The notes under the pieces: generated by a model
What the model saw: only the letters and a program-made list of their open reading frames with translations
Database searches by the model: none
Told to the model about the DNA's origin: nothing
Part shown: in pieces, positions 24,913-34,299 of the stretch
Position numbering within the stretch: the first letter of the stretch is position 1
Layout of the letters: the number at the start of each line of letters is the position of its first letter
Made by a program: the position numbers and the translations under genes
Assembly (NCBI GenBank): GCA_022315425.1
Contig: JAIUPT010000014.1
Coordinates: forward strand, 310,001 to 374,000
Direction of reading: 5' to 3'
Origin: Pseudevernia furfuracea
Taxonomy: Eukaryota > Ascomycota > Lecanoromycetes > Lecanorales > Parmeliaceae
DNA length: 64,000 bases

Positions 24913-26014
24913 TCAGCTGTCAATATATTCATCATCTATATCCCCTTCCGCATCAGCTTCATCGTCATACTCCTCCTCCTCCTTCTCTTCTTCTTCTTCC
25001 ATCTCCGCTCCCGCCTTCCAGCCTTGCCTTGCCAATTTGTCAGTGTTCAATTCGCCATCATCCATCAACTCGTGGCATGTGTCCCTGTAATTTTCAAACC
25101 AGTAGCTACGGCAGTCCAGTGCAGCGTGGCCCCCCCCCCGAAGAAGCGAGGATATCTCGTACCAGTCCTTGCCAGCCTTGTGCAGATCAATCAATTGCTA
25201 CTTTTCATTGTCCGCCCAGAAAATTGATGCCGCAGCTCGAGACGCAGCGGGGGCGCTGGGTTTCGAGACAGAAATAGATTTGATTGAATGCTGAATAGGA
25301 TACTTCAATTCAGCTATACGCCTACAGCAATCAGCCCTGCTGCGATGTATGCCACGGTTCTTGGTGGTCAAGTGAGAGGGCACATAAGTGCCCTCTGCTT
25401 TAATGGAGGCAAAGGTCGAGAGGAATTTATCTTCATCTTGGCTCCATGAGACCTCGTTTCCTGGAAAAAACCTGAGACGATGATGCCATCTGTTTGCACA
25501 AGATTTTAAGTTACGATCAGGAGAGTATACTTTCATGGCCCAAAAACTCATGCCCTGCTGACGAAGAGCCGTGAGTAGCTTATCTTCATTGAGTGTATAA
25601 GGCCATCTCCGAAGTCCGTAAAGATCTGGATGATATGCCTCAGAATGTTCCTTGCAGGTACGCGCGTCTCGCCCAGGAAATTCCTGGCTGATCGCATCCC
25701 AGTTCTTACCATCCATTCGAAGGGAAACTAGAGAATGATCTTCTTTTGCCGACCACTCCTCTATAACTGAACTCTGCTTGAACCGATATCTCCACCTGCT
25801 GTAGCAATCTATTGAACTGCGCCCTGGAATCATGTTGCTGATAGCGGCCCATTTCTCGCCGTCCATTTCCAGCCTAACGAGCTTGTCGTCTTCCTCTTCT
25901 TGACCAGTTCGGCTTGTTCCGTCTGAGAGAAGAAATAGAGGGCGACTGGGATAGAGTGCTTGCTTTATTGTTTTTGGTTCGTGATTCGCGTACTTTAGAT
26001 GATTTCGTGGCCAT
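24913..26014 (-). pseudogene. Broken Myb/SANT-repeat DNA-binding protein (frameshift plus in-frame TAG)
   Basis: From the ATG at 26014 the frame reads 38 codons into the first Myb repeat (KPNWS) and then stops at 25874-25876. Skipping one base near 25900 (an extra A after the TGG TCA codons) enters a frame that continues the same repeat with exact spacing (EEEDDKLVRLEMDGEKW) and then runs through further SANT-like repeats (WSAKEDHSLVSLRMDGKNW; WSQDEDKFLSTF). A second lesion, TAG at 25198-25200, falls inside the last repeat, between FWADNEK and QLIDLHKAGKDW, replacing one residue with no change in spacing. The tail is acidic. A G10 run (C10 on the + strand, about 25130-25139) lies in that repeat. 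Read as a pseudogene of a nuclear Myb factor; the intact neighbour at 27.4-28.1 kb looks like its paralogue. Confidence 0.8.
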
Positions 26015-27440
26015 CTTTAGCTAAAAACCGCTGATACTCAGATACCGCGACGAAGTTTGGGAGGACCCGATTCTTGTAAAGACACAGCGTGTGCGAAGAG
26101 AAGAATACCCGTGACTTTTGGTGAGTCAGTCCGGGCTCTTCTATCAAAGGCAGTACGCAGATAATGCAACCCGTCTACCTGCTGGACTTAGTGAGGAAGC
26201 AAGAAAATGAATGTTCTCATTTCGGACCTAGCTGCTTTATGTAAATGCCACAAGAGTTTCTTTTCGTCGGCGGCAGGTAAGATCACCCGAAAACATGCCC
26301 AAGAGTTCAGATATCGAACATCAAACAGGCGTCTAGGACAAGGCAATCCCGACATCAAGATAATGTCCAGCCGTGTAAGCCAGAGGCCGCGCAATCGGTT
26401 AAAAAGATGTCCAGACTCAAGAGCATGATCTCACGGCTATCTATCTTGAGCTTCAGACGAGGATAGACCAACTTTTCTACGGTATATAGGACGGATATGT
26501 GCGTCGGGTAAACTCTTGTATTGGATCATGTTTGACTGTGCGAATAACCAATATATGTAAGATAGCATCATACATCACACCGCGCCCGCCGGTTTCAATG
26601 AGGCGATATGAGGCTTGTACTGCGCAACCAGCAAAGTTGCCTTGGGCACGCATATTTCGGGCAATATTAAGAAAACTGACGACTCTACGTAAGAGATGAA
26701 GAAACCTTTGATCGACGCTCTTATTCCTGATATCTCCATATTCATCTTCTCCAGTCGCGGAGACTCAGCATGTTGTGCCTTCTCCAATCGATGCGAATCT
26801 CGTGTGGTCCGTACACCTTCCCTCTACCGAGCAGGCGTACATATGAATCGGAGAAGACGTTTTATTGTTTCCGCAGATTTCGTTGGTTCTTCATATGACG
26901 TCGACCCAGGAAAGCCTTTGTCGTCGGAATGAGGCCTTGTGCCGATGACGGGGTGAGCGCTTTTCTGGGTTCGTCATCTCGCTTCCGGTGACCTCGGATT
27001 CTTGATGTCGCTTTGAGTTTGCTCAACATCTACAAAGATTTCACCTGGTGCTTGAAGTGAGAGAGATTAGGAACATCTAATCGTTATCCAAAAATGCACG
27101 TCAAGTGAACATACCGAGCTAGCAATGACATGAGATATGTACTGTACTTGGCAAGTATGGGAAGAGTACCCAGAGTGCGTTAAGAATTGGCAAAGCCTTT
27201 TTTCCACTTTCAGTATCGGTTTTGATGCTAACAGGGAACAAAATGGCGCCAGGCACTTGCAGGATCCGGAGTCTTCATTGTGGATTACGTTTTTCGCTCT
27301 TTCCACGCTCGGCTCACGAGGCTTGCTCCGGTCCTACGACACGTCATTTATCTATAAATGAAGATTCTTTCAATCTTCAATCGTCTCCATTTAAGATGCA
27401 GCCATTATTCCAAGATCACTTTTGTACCGCATGCGATCCT
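26015..27440. other. Intergenic, 1.4 kb, between two Myb/SANT genes
   Basis: No ORF here shows motifs or plausible splicing. It should contain the promoter of the broken Myb gene and the 3' end of the intact one. No duplicated sequence was recognised by eye between the two flanks. Confidence 0.4.
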
Positions 27441-28076
27441 TTAGGTGGAAAGACGGTACTCCTTCCACCAGTCCTCGCCCTCATCTTCAACGCCTTCAGC
27501 ATCAGCATCATTGTCCATCACACTCTCGTCCGTGGACCTTTCCCTGCCAGTCCCTTCGGGGCCTAAATCTTCTTCGTCTTCTTCATTCACCTCATCATCT
27601 CCGTCCCCATCTTGCTCCTCGTCTTCTTTAGAACCTCGCCTTCTCATCTCCAGCACAAGATCGGCGTGCCGAGAAAAGTGCATCTGGCAGGCTGACGCGG
27701 TACGCCCGGGTAGTTTCGCGCTGATTGCCCTCCAGTCCTCGCCTCCTATTCGAAGAGAACTACATAAAGCATCTTCCTCTGTTGACCATGGGCTTCTGGT
27801 CAACGGAGTGGCCTGATCAAGTTGCTGTGGATACCATCTTGATTTATAGCGATTATACCATTTGCTACGACAACTCGCCGGTGTATGCTCAGGAATTTTC
27901 TCGCTGATATAGTCAAAGTTTCGGCCCTCGTTTCTGAGTTTGGTGAGTATCTGGCACTGTTCTTTCGACCACTGCTTCTGTTTCTCAGTCAGAGAAAGGG
28001 GAGCTGGGTTGGCAAAAGCCCCTGCGTTCTGAGCTCCAGACTCTACATCCTTTGGGTTGGATGATGGCTTCATCAT
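27441..28076 (-). CDS. Myb/SANT-domain protein with acidic C-terminus
   Basis: From the ATG at 28076 the product is 211 residues (MMKPSSNPK..); the frame is open a little further to a TTG, so a 5' exon is possible. Two SANT-like repeats are visible: QWSKEQCQILTKLRNEGRNF..CRSKWYNRY and SPWSTEEDALCSSLRIGGEDW..GRTASACQMHF, each with the aromatic residues spaced as in Myb repeats. The rest is strongly acidic (EDEEQDGDGDDEVNEEDEED) and ends EDWWKEYRLST. It is probably a nuclear DNA-binding or chromatin protein; targets are unknown. The acidic tail shares DADAEG with the broken Myb gene 1.4 kb downstream on the same strand, suggesting an old tandem duplication. Confidence 0.72.
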   Translation of the reverse strand: MMKPSSNPKDVESGAQNAGAFANPAPLSLTEKQKQWSKEQCQILTKLRNEGRNFDYISEKIPEHTPASCRSKWYNRYKSRWYPQQLDQATPLTRSPWSTEEDALCSSLRIGGEDWRAISAKLPGRTASACQMHFSRHADLVLEMRRRGSKEDEEQDGDGDDEVNEEDEEDLGPEGTGRERSTDESVMDNDADAEGVEDEGEDWWKEYRLST

Positions 28077-30036
28077 ACTGACGAGCAATTCTTTCTTTGC
28101 CGTGTTGTGAAGAGAAGGACGAGGGATGTGATCTTTTTCAAGAGAACAGGTTGTAGCAACAGTAGGACCTTGAGTAATATCGAGAAAAGTTAGAGCGAAC
28201 TATTTTCCAACTGTAGTACATGCGAACTTCGAGTTCGGGCGCCTAGGATGAAGGAACAAGGGAGCAGACAGACGGTTGTGACGGGAATTTGGCCATCTTA
28301 TACACATACCACGATATGTACGGCCCTCTGGCAACGAGGCGGAATTGATGTTTTGCTTGCAGGCGTTCAGATCCTTGCGATTAGATCGGAGGCGTGCTGG
28401 AAGAAGGCATTCCGGAAAGACATCATAAATATTGATTTACAGTACAGAGCCACAGAACCATGTCAAGCAAACCCTTGACTCTCAATGTAGGGTAGCCCAG
28501 CGCGGAGCTTGTGATTGCCGTAACCTACTAGAAATGTTGAAGAGACGTGGTACCGACGCATGCACGATATTGCATCTGCCCAGGCTTCTGAGGCCGGGCG
28601 ATGCCTTTCAAACTTAACGAATGGATTGAGAAAACACTACGGGACCACCCTTCCCGATGTTTAGACGAGAAAACGCTTCTCTGGTTGGGAGCAGAAGCCA
28701 CCGTCGGATCTCCGCAAGATCAAATATCGAAGAGAATAGATATCGCCAAGGATGAGGATTCGAGCATTTTCTATCCACGGCACAAACTTTTCGATGAAGG
28801 ACTAGGTCATCTGCATGAATTTGGCATCACAGCATTGGTGGCATCGGCGACAGGCGCCTGCGTAGGCACATAAGGAGATATGGCAAGAGACTCGGAGATG
28901 GAAGTTCACTTGTGTCTAGAACTAGTAGCCGGTGTTGAAGAGTTAACGAGCGGCCAGATAAGTGCGTGGCATGATCTGCGTAACGACTTTCTGATGACTT
29001 TGAGAGAAGGGACGGGTTTGCTAACCGCTACGACTCAACAAAAGGTGATCACTGATGATAAGTCACTACAATGGACTATATACATCAGTTGTAGACTTGC
29101 TTAGCGTACGACCGCTCGCCCATCTCTTTGGGCCCTCGGACTTGGCGACGTAACAACCTCAACTACACAGTCTCGTGACTGTCGATTATTGAGAATAACC
29201 AAAGCGGCCGAGCTCCGTTGCATTCCAAGCTGTGTGGAGCGTGCCGGCCACACATTTCCAGTACCATTTGAACCATGGACGCTTGATGTCCCTGTAACAA
29301 TTCCTTTGTGCTTGAATTCGTAAGTTTTACCGACATTTTTCGCGAAGTTAGTTCTGTAATTGTCGCACTATTTTTACACTAGTACCTACCTTATGACACA
29401 CAGCTGCTCTAGCGCCAGTAATACAACGTTCAGTTTCCAATAGCCAATCAATTCATCACATTTGTTCCGCTCTAACCGTCATATGCGACAGCTAGAGCTG
29501 TAACTTTGCGATTACCAGCTAATTTCACGATGCTAAAGTAGCAAGAAATACTCTAGCAATGATGACTCCAGCCCGCATGTAAGGTAAGATAATTAGTGTT
29601 GATGTATTTTGCTTGCGAGTAGAGTACATAATTTCATAAATAAGAGAGATCCTCTGGTACTCTGCCCAAAAACTTCGTTATTTGTAGTTGATCTACAAAG
29701 CAAGTTTTTCCCCTCCTGACATAAAGCATCGTCTTTTCACTCCCACAGCAAAACAAGACCCACATTGCTGGTCACTCAAGTCTTAGGGTACCAGCCCGTA
29801 TGGCAAACGCTCTAGATACTCTGCCCTAGATCAACACGATCATCACTGTCGTTCTGGACTACCATTTATTATACCAATTTCAAGATATTGCAATCATACT
29901 CCCATGATAAAGAATAAGCCTCGCACTGCGGTTACAGTCCCTTGAACAGAACCGTTGCAGAGGCTTGAATGCAAAAGCATTCTCGCATCTGGCTCAGTTG
30001 CTGTGGTTGCATTTCCCGACTCAGCCCTATGAAGTG
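28077..30036. other. Sparse intergenic region, about 2 kb
   Basis: Apart from a possible ORF relic at 28601-29104 nothing gene-like was found. The part from about 29300 is fairly AT-rich. No transposase or reverse-transcriptase motif was recognised. Confidence 0.4.
28601..29104 (+). pseudogene. Possible ORF relic with one in-frame TAA
   Basis: Two open stretches of 90 and 74 codons lie in the same frame, separated by a single TAA at 28871-28873 and two codons. The first starts at the ATG at 28601 (MPFKLNEWIEKTLRDH) and looks protein-like in composition; the second ends at 29104. No family is recognised. The same pattern, one stop inside an otherwise open frame, recurs in several nearby broken genes, which is the main reason to list it. 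It could equally be chance. Confidence 0.25.
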
Positions 30037-30262
30037 CTCCGCTTTTGAGGGATCATCCGTACAAAAAGACAACAATCTTAGGGGTATAGCCCCTCAAACC
30101 GTCAGGCTTTTGAGGGACTACTCCTATAAACGTGCAACAGTCGCAGAGGTAAGAGCCCATCAAAACGTGAAGTTTTTAAGAGACCACTCCCTCAAATTTG
30201 CAAATATTTCAAGCATCCGTACTCAAACACTGAGCTATATTCACAGATTAACCCCGAAAATT
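30037..30262 (+). repeat. Degenerate tandem repeat, about 66-bp unit, 3 copies
   Basis: Three units can be aligned, beginning CTTTTGAGGGA (about 30041), CTTTTGAGGGA (about 30106) and TTTTTAAGAGA (about 30172), each followed by a CCTATAAAC-like or CCTCAAATT-like stretch and a TCAAAACGTGA-like end. The unit is two times 33 bp, matching the array just downstream, so both may be one decayed minisatellite. An ORF through it (29969-30283) encodes imperfect 22-residue repeats (RLLRDYSYKRA), but this follows from the unit being a multiple of three. Confidence 0.6.
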
Positions 30263-30512
30263 TGTTACACATTGAAAGGCTGAATACCCACATTTAGTGA
30301 CACATTAAAGAATGAATACCAAATCGCAGTGACGCCTTAAAGAGTGAATGCTTGAACGCAGTAACACCTTAAAGAGTGAATACTTAAATGCAGTGACGCC
30401 TTGAAGGGTGAATCAAAGGGTGAATACCCGAACATAGTGATATTTCAGGGTGAATTCTCAAACGCAGTGACAATTTGAAGGGTGAATACTTAATTGTAGT
30501 GACGTCTTATAT
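30263..30512 (+). repeat. Degenerate minisatellite, about 33-bp unit, 7-8 copies
   Basis: A motif of the form AGTGACGCCTTAAAGAGTGA, followed by ATACTTGAACGC, recurs about every 28-35 bp, with clear copies near 30296, 30329, 30361, 30394, 30438 and 30468. Copies differ by substitutions and small indels, so the array is old. It ends roughly 440 bp upstream of the SRA-domain gene start. No unique spacers lie between units. Confidence 0.75.
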
Positions 30513-30888
30513 CTGTGGGTATATAAACACCCAGCTCGTCTACCCACCTACATATCTTAATGCCGATCTACATAGATCCGGACGGGGTCGCCGCCCTTGC
30601 ATTTATGCTTCTTGCTTTATAATCCCTATATATAAATACGGAGTCCGTTCAAGTAAGTTAGCAGACAGGGCTGCATACAGTTCACCGTTTGGGACTGGTA
30701 CTTTGTTTAGGCACCCTAACTCGCTTTCCAGGACTCAAACCCTCTTTCTTTTCCGACCCAACACCTCCAAGTCCACAAGGACAAGTCTTTTGCTTTAGCA
30801 ACTCATACTAGTAGTACACTTATACTACTCACGGCCACAGCCTTTCGATTCTTCAAGGATCTTAGTTGGTACTACCAGCTATTACAAG

Positions 30889-31222
30889 GTGAGTTTTGTT
30901 GCCAATCTCAGTTTGCAAAGTGAGGTTTCACGAATACTAATCCCACCAACAGCAAAATGTTCCAGGCAAACAAGTCCCCTGTTGCAACCATGACTGTAGG
31001 CGATACCGTGATCCAGGCGGAGAAGATGGGGCGCGTGCCAGCTGAAGCTACTGCCTCGTGAGTCAAAGTACCATTCTTTAAAGGTGAGCTCTCGGATGCT
31101 AACTCTGCCAGCAGGAGCGAGTCCGAGGAAACCAAGTCCGCTGCTGCACCAATCACAGTTGTGGATACAATGGAAGAAGCTGAGAAGATGGACCTGGAAC
31201 CCATTGACCTGCCAAACGAACC
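30889..31222 (+). repeat. Intragenic tandem duplication of an intron-exon unit, about 165-170 bp, 2 copies
   Basis: The 5'UTR intron plus exon 1 (30889-31057) aligns with intron 1 plus the start of exon 2 (31058 to about 31222). Shared features in the same order are the GTGAGT donor, GGTGAGC/GTGAGGT inside the intron, a branch site (ATACTAATC versus ATGCTAACT), a CCAnCAG acceptor, AAACAAGTCC versus AAACCAAGTCC, and GAGAAGATGG. The encoded pieces match: KSPVATMTVGDTVIQAEKM and KSAAAPITVVDTMEEAEKM. Divergence of roughly one third implies an old duplication. Confidence 0.7.
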
Positions 31223-32334
31223 CGACAACATCCAGACCTTCCCCTTCGACCCCCAAGCTCCGACCATGAGACCTCACGCAGTACTCGGTATGAAGACCGT
31301 CCGAATTATCAGAGAGAAGCGGCAGCTGGACACGAAGGAGTACCAGATTATAGGAAACATCTTGAAAGCCATCTCCTCGATCAAAACCTTCACCGCCGAC
31401 AATGTCAACTCACTGCAGAGCAGATTCATCATGAGCTGCGTTCTGGGAGAAGCACCCAACACCAGAGGTCCTTACGAGTTTCCCAAGCCCTTTCAGGACG
31501 TTGCAGTTGCCAACCTTGCCAGAATGGACCAAGAGGTCGAAGTCTCCGAGATTCCAGACGAGACACCGCCCAGCTCGGCTGCGACGAGTCCTACCGATAC
31601 TAGTTCCAAGCGCTCAAGGGACGGCACAGCTGCACGTCGCTCCTCACCACGCCAGCAGCCAGATTTCAACGGACCTGCGTACCAATCAATCATGTGGAAC
31701 ATCACAGTCACCGACGGGCGCACTCGAAAGTATAATCTCACTGACAAGTCTGCTGCGATCCCATGTAACAGGTTTGGACACAACGGACTCACCGTCGGTC
31801 AATGGTTCCCCTTTCGCATTTGCGCATTGAACGCCGGAGCGCATGGTGCTACGTAGGCGGGGATTGCAGGATCGGAGAAGACTGGAGCATTCTCCGTTGT
31901 GGTCTCCAGTGAGTCATTGAGCCGCTTGGCATCTGTTGTTTTCCATACTGACCAAATCTTTAGGTGATTACGATGATCTTGACAAGGACGAAGGAGATGT
32001 TCTTCTCTACTCGGGAAGCAACAGCGCTCTGAACGAAGACCCCGCCAACCCCGTCATGACCCACGCCACCAGAGCCATGCAACGATCCTACCATGACCAT
32101 CGCCCCATTCGTGTGCTGCGGACTGCGGGAGGCAAGTGGCGCAATTGTCCGGCAAAGGGTATCCGCTATGATGGGTTGTACCGTATCATTTCGGATGGTA
32201 TCGCGAAGAATGGGAGGGGTGGAGCATATGTGCGATTCAAGCTCGTGAGGGAGCCTAGCCAGCCAAACGTTGACTTGAGCAGACCTACTTTGGCGGAAAA
32301 GGAGGTGTATGACAGGCTCAAGTCCAGCATTTAA
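30957..32334 (+). CDS. SRA (YDG) domain protein, interrupted by an in-frame TAG
   Basis: Exons 30957-31057, 31115-31908 and 31964-32334 (introns GTGAGT..CAGCAG, 57 bp; GTGAGT..CTTTAG, 55 bp); a further intron (30889-30952, with ATACTAATC branch) sits in the 5'UTR. The spliced frame is 421 codons. The C-terminal 165 residues are an SRA domain: FGHNGLTVGQWFPFRICALN, AGIAGSEKTGAFSVVV, then DYDDLDKDEGDVLLYSGS, IRVLRTAGGKW and IRYDGLYRI. The family binds 5-methylcytosine, often hemimethylated CpG, in the nucleus. Codon 281 (31854-31856) is TAG, between GAHGAT and AGIAGS, where SRA domains have one residue; both sides are in the same frame. The gene is therefore broken, read through, or carries a strain-specific nonsense allele. 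Exon 1 and the start of exon 2 are a duplicated unit. Confidence 0.75.
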
Positions 32335-32918
32335 AACCGGAACATGGGGCTATGGCCGGAGATGCATGGCGTTTTGTGGGGATTATGAGCCACGGATTGA
32401 CGACTTGTGTCATATTTGTCGGGCTACGGCCCATTTGAAATGATAGAAGATTGGGATGTAATCCTATCGATAGCTACATTCAACATATAGAAGTTGATAC
32501 TAATGATCATTCTCGGTTGCAAATCATGGTCTTCGACCCATAGTATCTGTCAATCTGTCACTTGAACCTATAACTCGACTGAATCCGAGAATTGGAGCGG
32601 CGAAGATGGAGATCTAAGCAAAGAAACCCCCCGATTTTGGGAGGGGAGACCAATATAACTTGGCATTCTTGAGGATGTACCTTATGATCATGAGCACGAC
32701 AGAGGATCATTTCCGCCTAATATCTGCCATTTGATTGGTCCGCAATGCTTACTAATCTTGATCCCTGCAATGACGATATCCCCAGATTCTCGCGCGAGTG
32801 CGCGACCAAGGAATATACATCCGCTGTCAAAACGCCCTCTACCACACATTCATTTAATACCAACCTCTCACACACCTGTACCACCTCCAATCTCCACCAT
32901 CTCCATCTCCTCTACAAC
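32335..32918. other. Intergenic, about 0.6 kb, upstream of the glycine-rich gene
   Basis: Carries the 3' end of the SRA gene and the promoter/5'UTR of the next gene; the last 100 bp are CT-rich. Nothing else is supported. Confidence 0.45.
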
Positions 32919-34177
32919 ATGCCCGACTCCAAAGACAAAAAGTCCAGGTTTGGCCTCTTCGGCCACAAGGACCGCCCTACCCCTACAACCGACTCCACCT
33001 ACGGCAGCGAAGCCTCCTCAGACGCGCGCAATTCCTATCAGTCAGCGCCCAGCATGACCGGCAGCGACAACACCGGTACCACCGTTAATGACCAAGGGCA
33101 GACAGTCACCACCACCACCACAACCACAACTACGACCACCACCGGCGGCGGTGGTGCTTCTACGACTTCTGGGCCACACACGAGCAATCTAGCTAATCGG
33201 TTGGATCCGAGAGTTAACAGCGGTAGCGATCAGACCGAGGTCTCGGAGACCGTACAACGGCGCGAGAACGACAGACCAAACATACCACAAAAATCTACGA
33301 GGAGGGAGCCGAGTCCGAACCCACCACCGCAACAGCGATCGAGTGGAGGAGGAGGAGGAGGAGGAGGAGGAGGAGGGCTCTCATCAATCCTGAGCGGTGG
33401 GAGAAACCACGAGCAAAGGCAGCCCGACAACTACGGAAGCCCGAACCAACCACAGCAGCAATCGACCGGGGGAGGGGGGTTATCCTCGATCCTGTCTGGC
33501 GGCAGAAGCCACGATCAGAGACAGCCGGACAACTACGGAGGTTCGAATGCGCCAGCCCAGCAGCAAACAAGCGGAGGAGGAGGAGGAGGGCTGTCATCAA
33601 TTCTGACCGGCGGGAGGAGCCACGATCAAAGGCAAGCGGACAATTATGGAACCCCGAGCAGTCCCCAAACCCAAGGCAGGCACAACTTCTCGTACCCGAG
33701 CCGGACGCCGCCGAATGAGCGGGCGCAGGTGCCAGCGCAGACGCAAGGTCAAGTACCGGTACAGCAACAGCAACCGCAACAGCAACAGCAGCAACCCCCA
33801 GGCACGTTGCAGAGTCTGAAGACAGCAGCCGTGGGAATACATGTAAGCATAGCCAACCCCCGCGCCACTTCCTCTCTCACACACCTCCCACCCTCCACGC
33901 ACTCACCTTCGCACCCAACCCATCCGCTAACCCCCCTCCCCCCCCCAAACAGGGCGTCGGCGAAACCCTCCGCGGCACGCTCAACTCCAGCGTCGACCGC
34001 CACTTCCACGCCAGCCCCGAACAGCAGGCGCACAACGAACGGGTCCTCAACGCCGGCAAGCAGGAGATCGAAAGCGGACATCTGAGCGAGCACAGCAGGC
34101 AGCAGGGCGGGCCGGGCACGAAGGGGATACTGCGGAAGAGTGGGGGGCGGGGGGAGTTGAGGGTTGTGAATGAATAG
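32919..34177 (+). CDS. Low-complexity glycine/glutamine-rich fungal protein with three internal repeats
   Basis: Exons 32919-33842 and 33953-34177; the 110-bp intron (GTAAGC..AAACAG) preserves the frame and gives 382 residues. The protein is mostly disordered: a Thr run after TVTT, Gly runs, three copies of a module GGGLSSILSGGRSHDQRQ followed by DNYG (DNA copies near 33370, 33478 and 33586), and a Gln-rich stretch. Exon 2 holds the only conserved-looking part, GVGETLRGTLNSSVDRHFHA, followed by a basic tail. Similar C-termini are known in uncharacterised filamentous-fungal proteins. No signal peptide or membrane segment is seen. Function unknown. Confidence 0.75.
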
Positions 34178-34299
34178 TTCACTGACTGACTGATTGATTG
34201 ATTGATTGCTTGCAATCTGACATATAAGCGGCACGTGAGGCATATTAGGTTAGGTAGTCAACAACATGGCGATGAAAAAGAAAGAAAGAAAAAAGGTCA

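Noticed and set aside
29969..30283. ORF encoding 22-residue repeats
   Set aside because: Arises because the tandem unit length (66 bp) is a multiple of three; no start context or conserved residues.
30263..30512. Regular short repeats that could be taken for a CRISPR array
   Set aside because: Units abut or differ by small indels with no unique spacers, and the genome is eukaryotic; this is a degenerate minisatellite.
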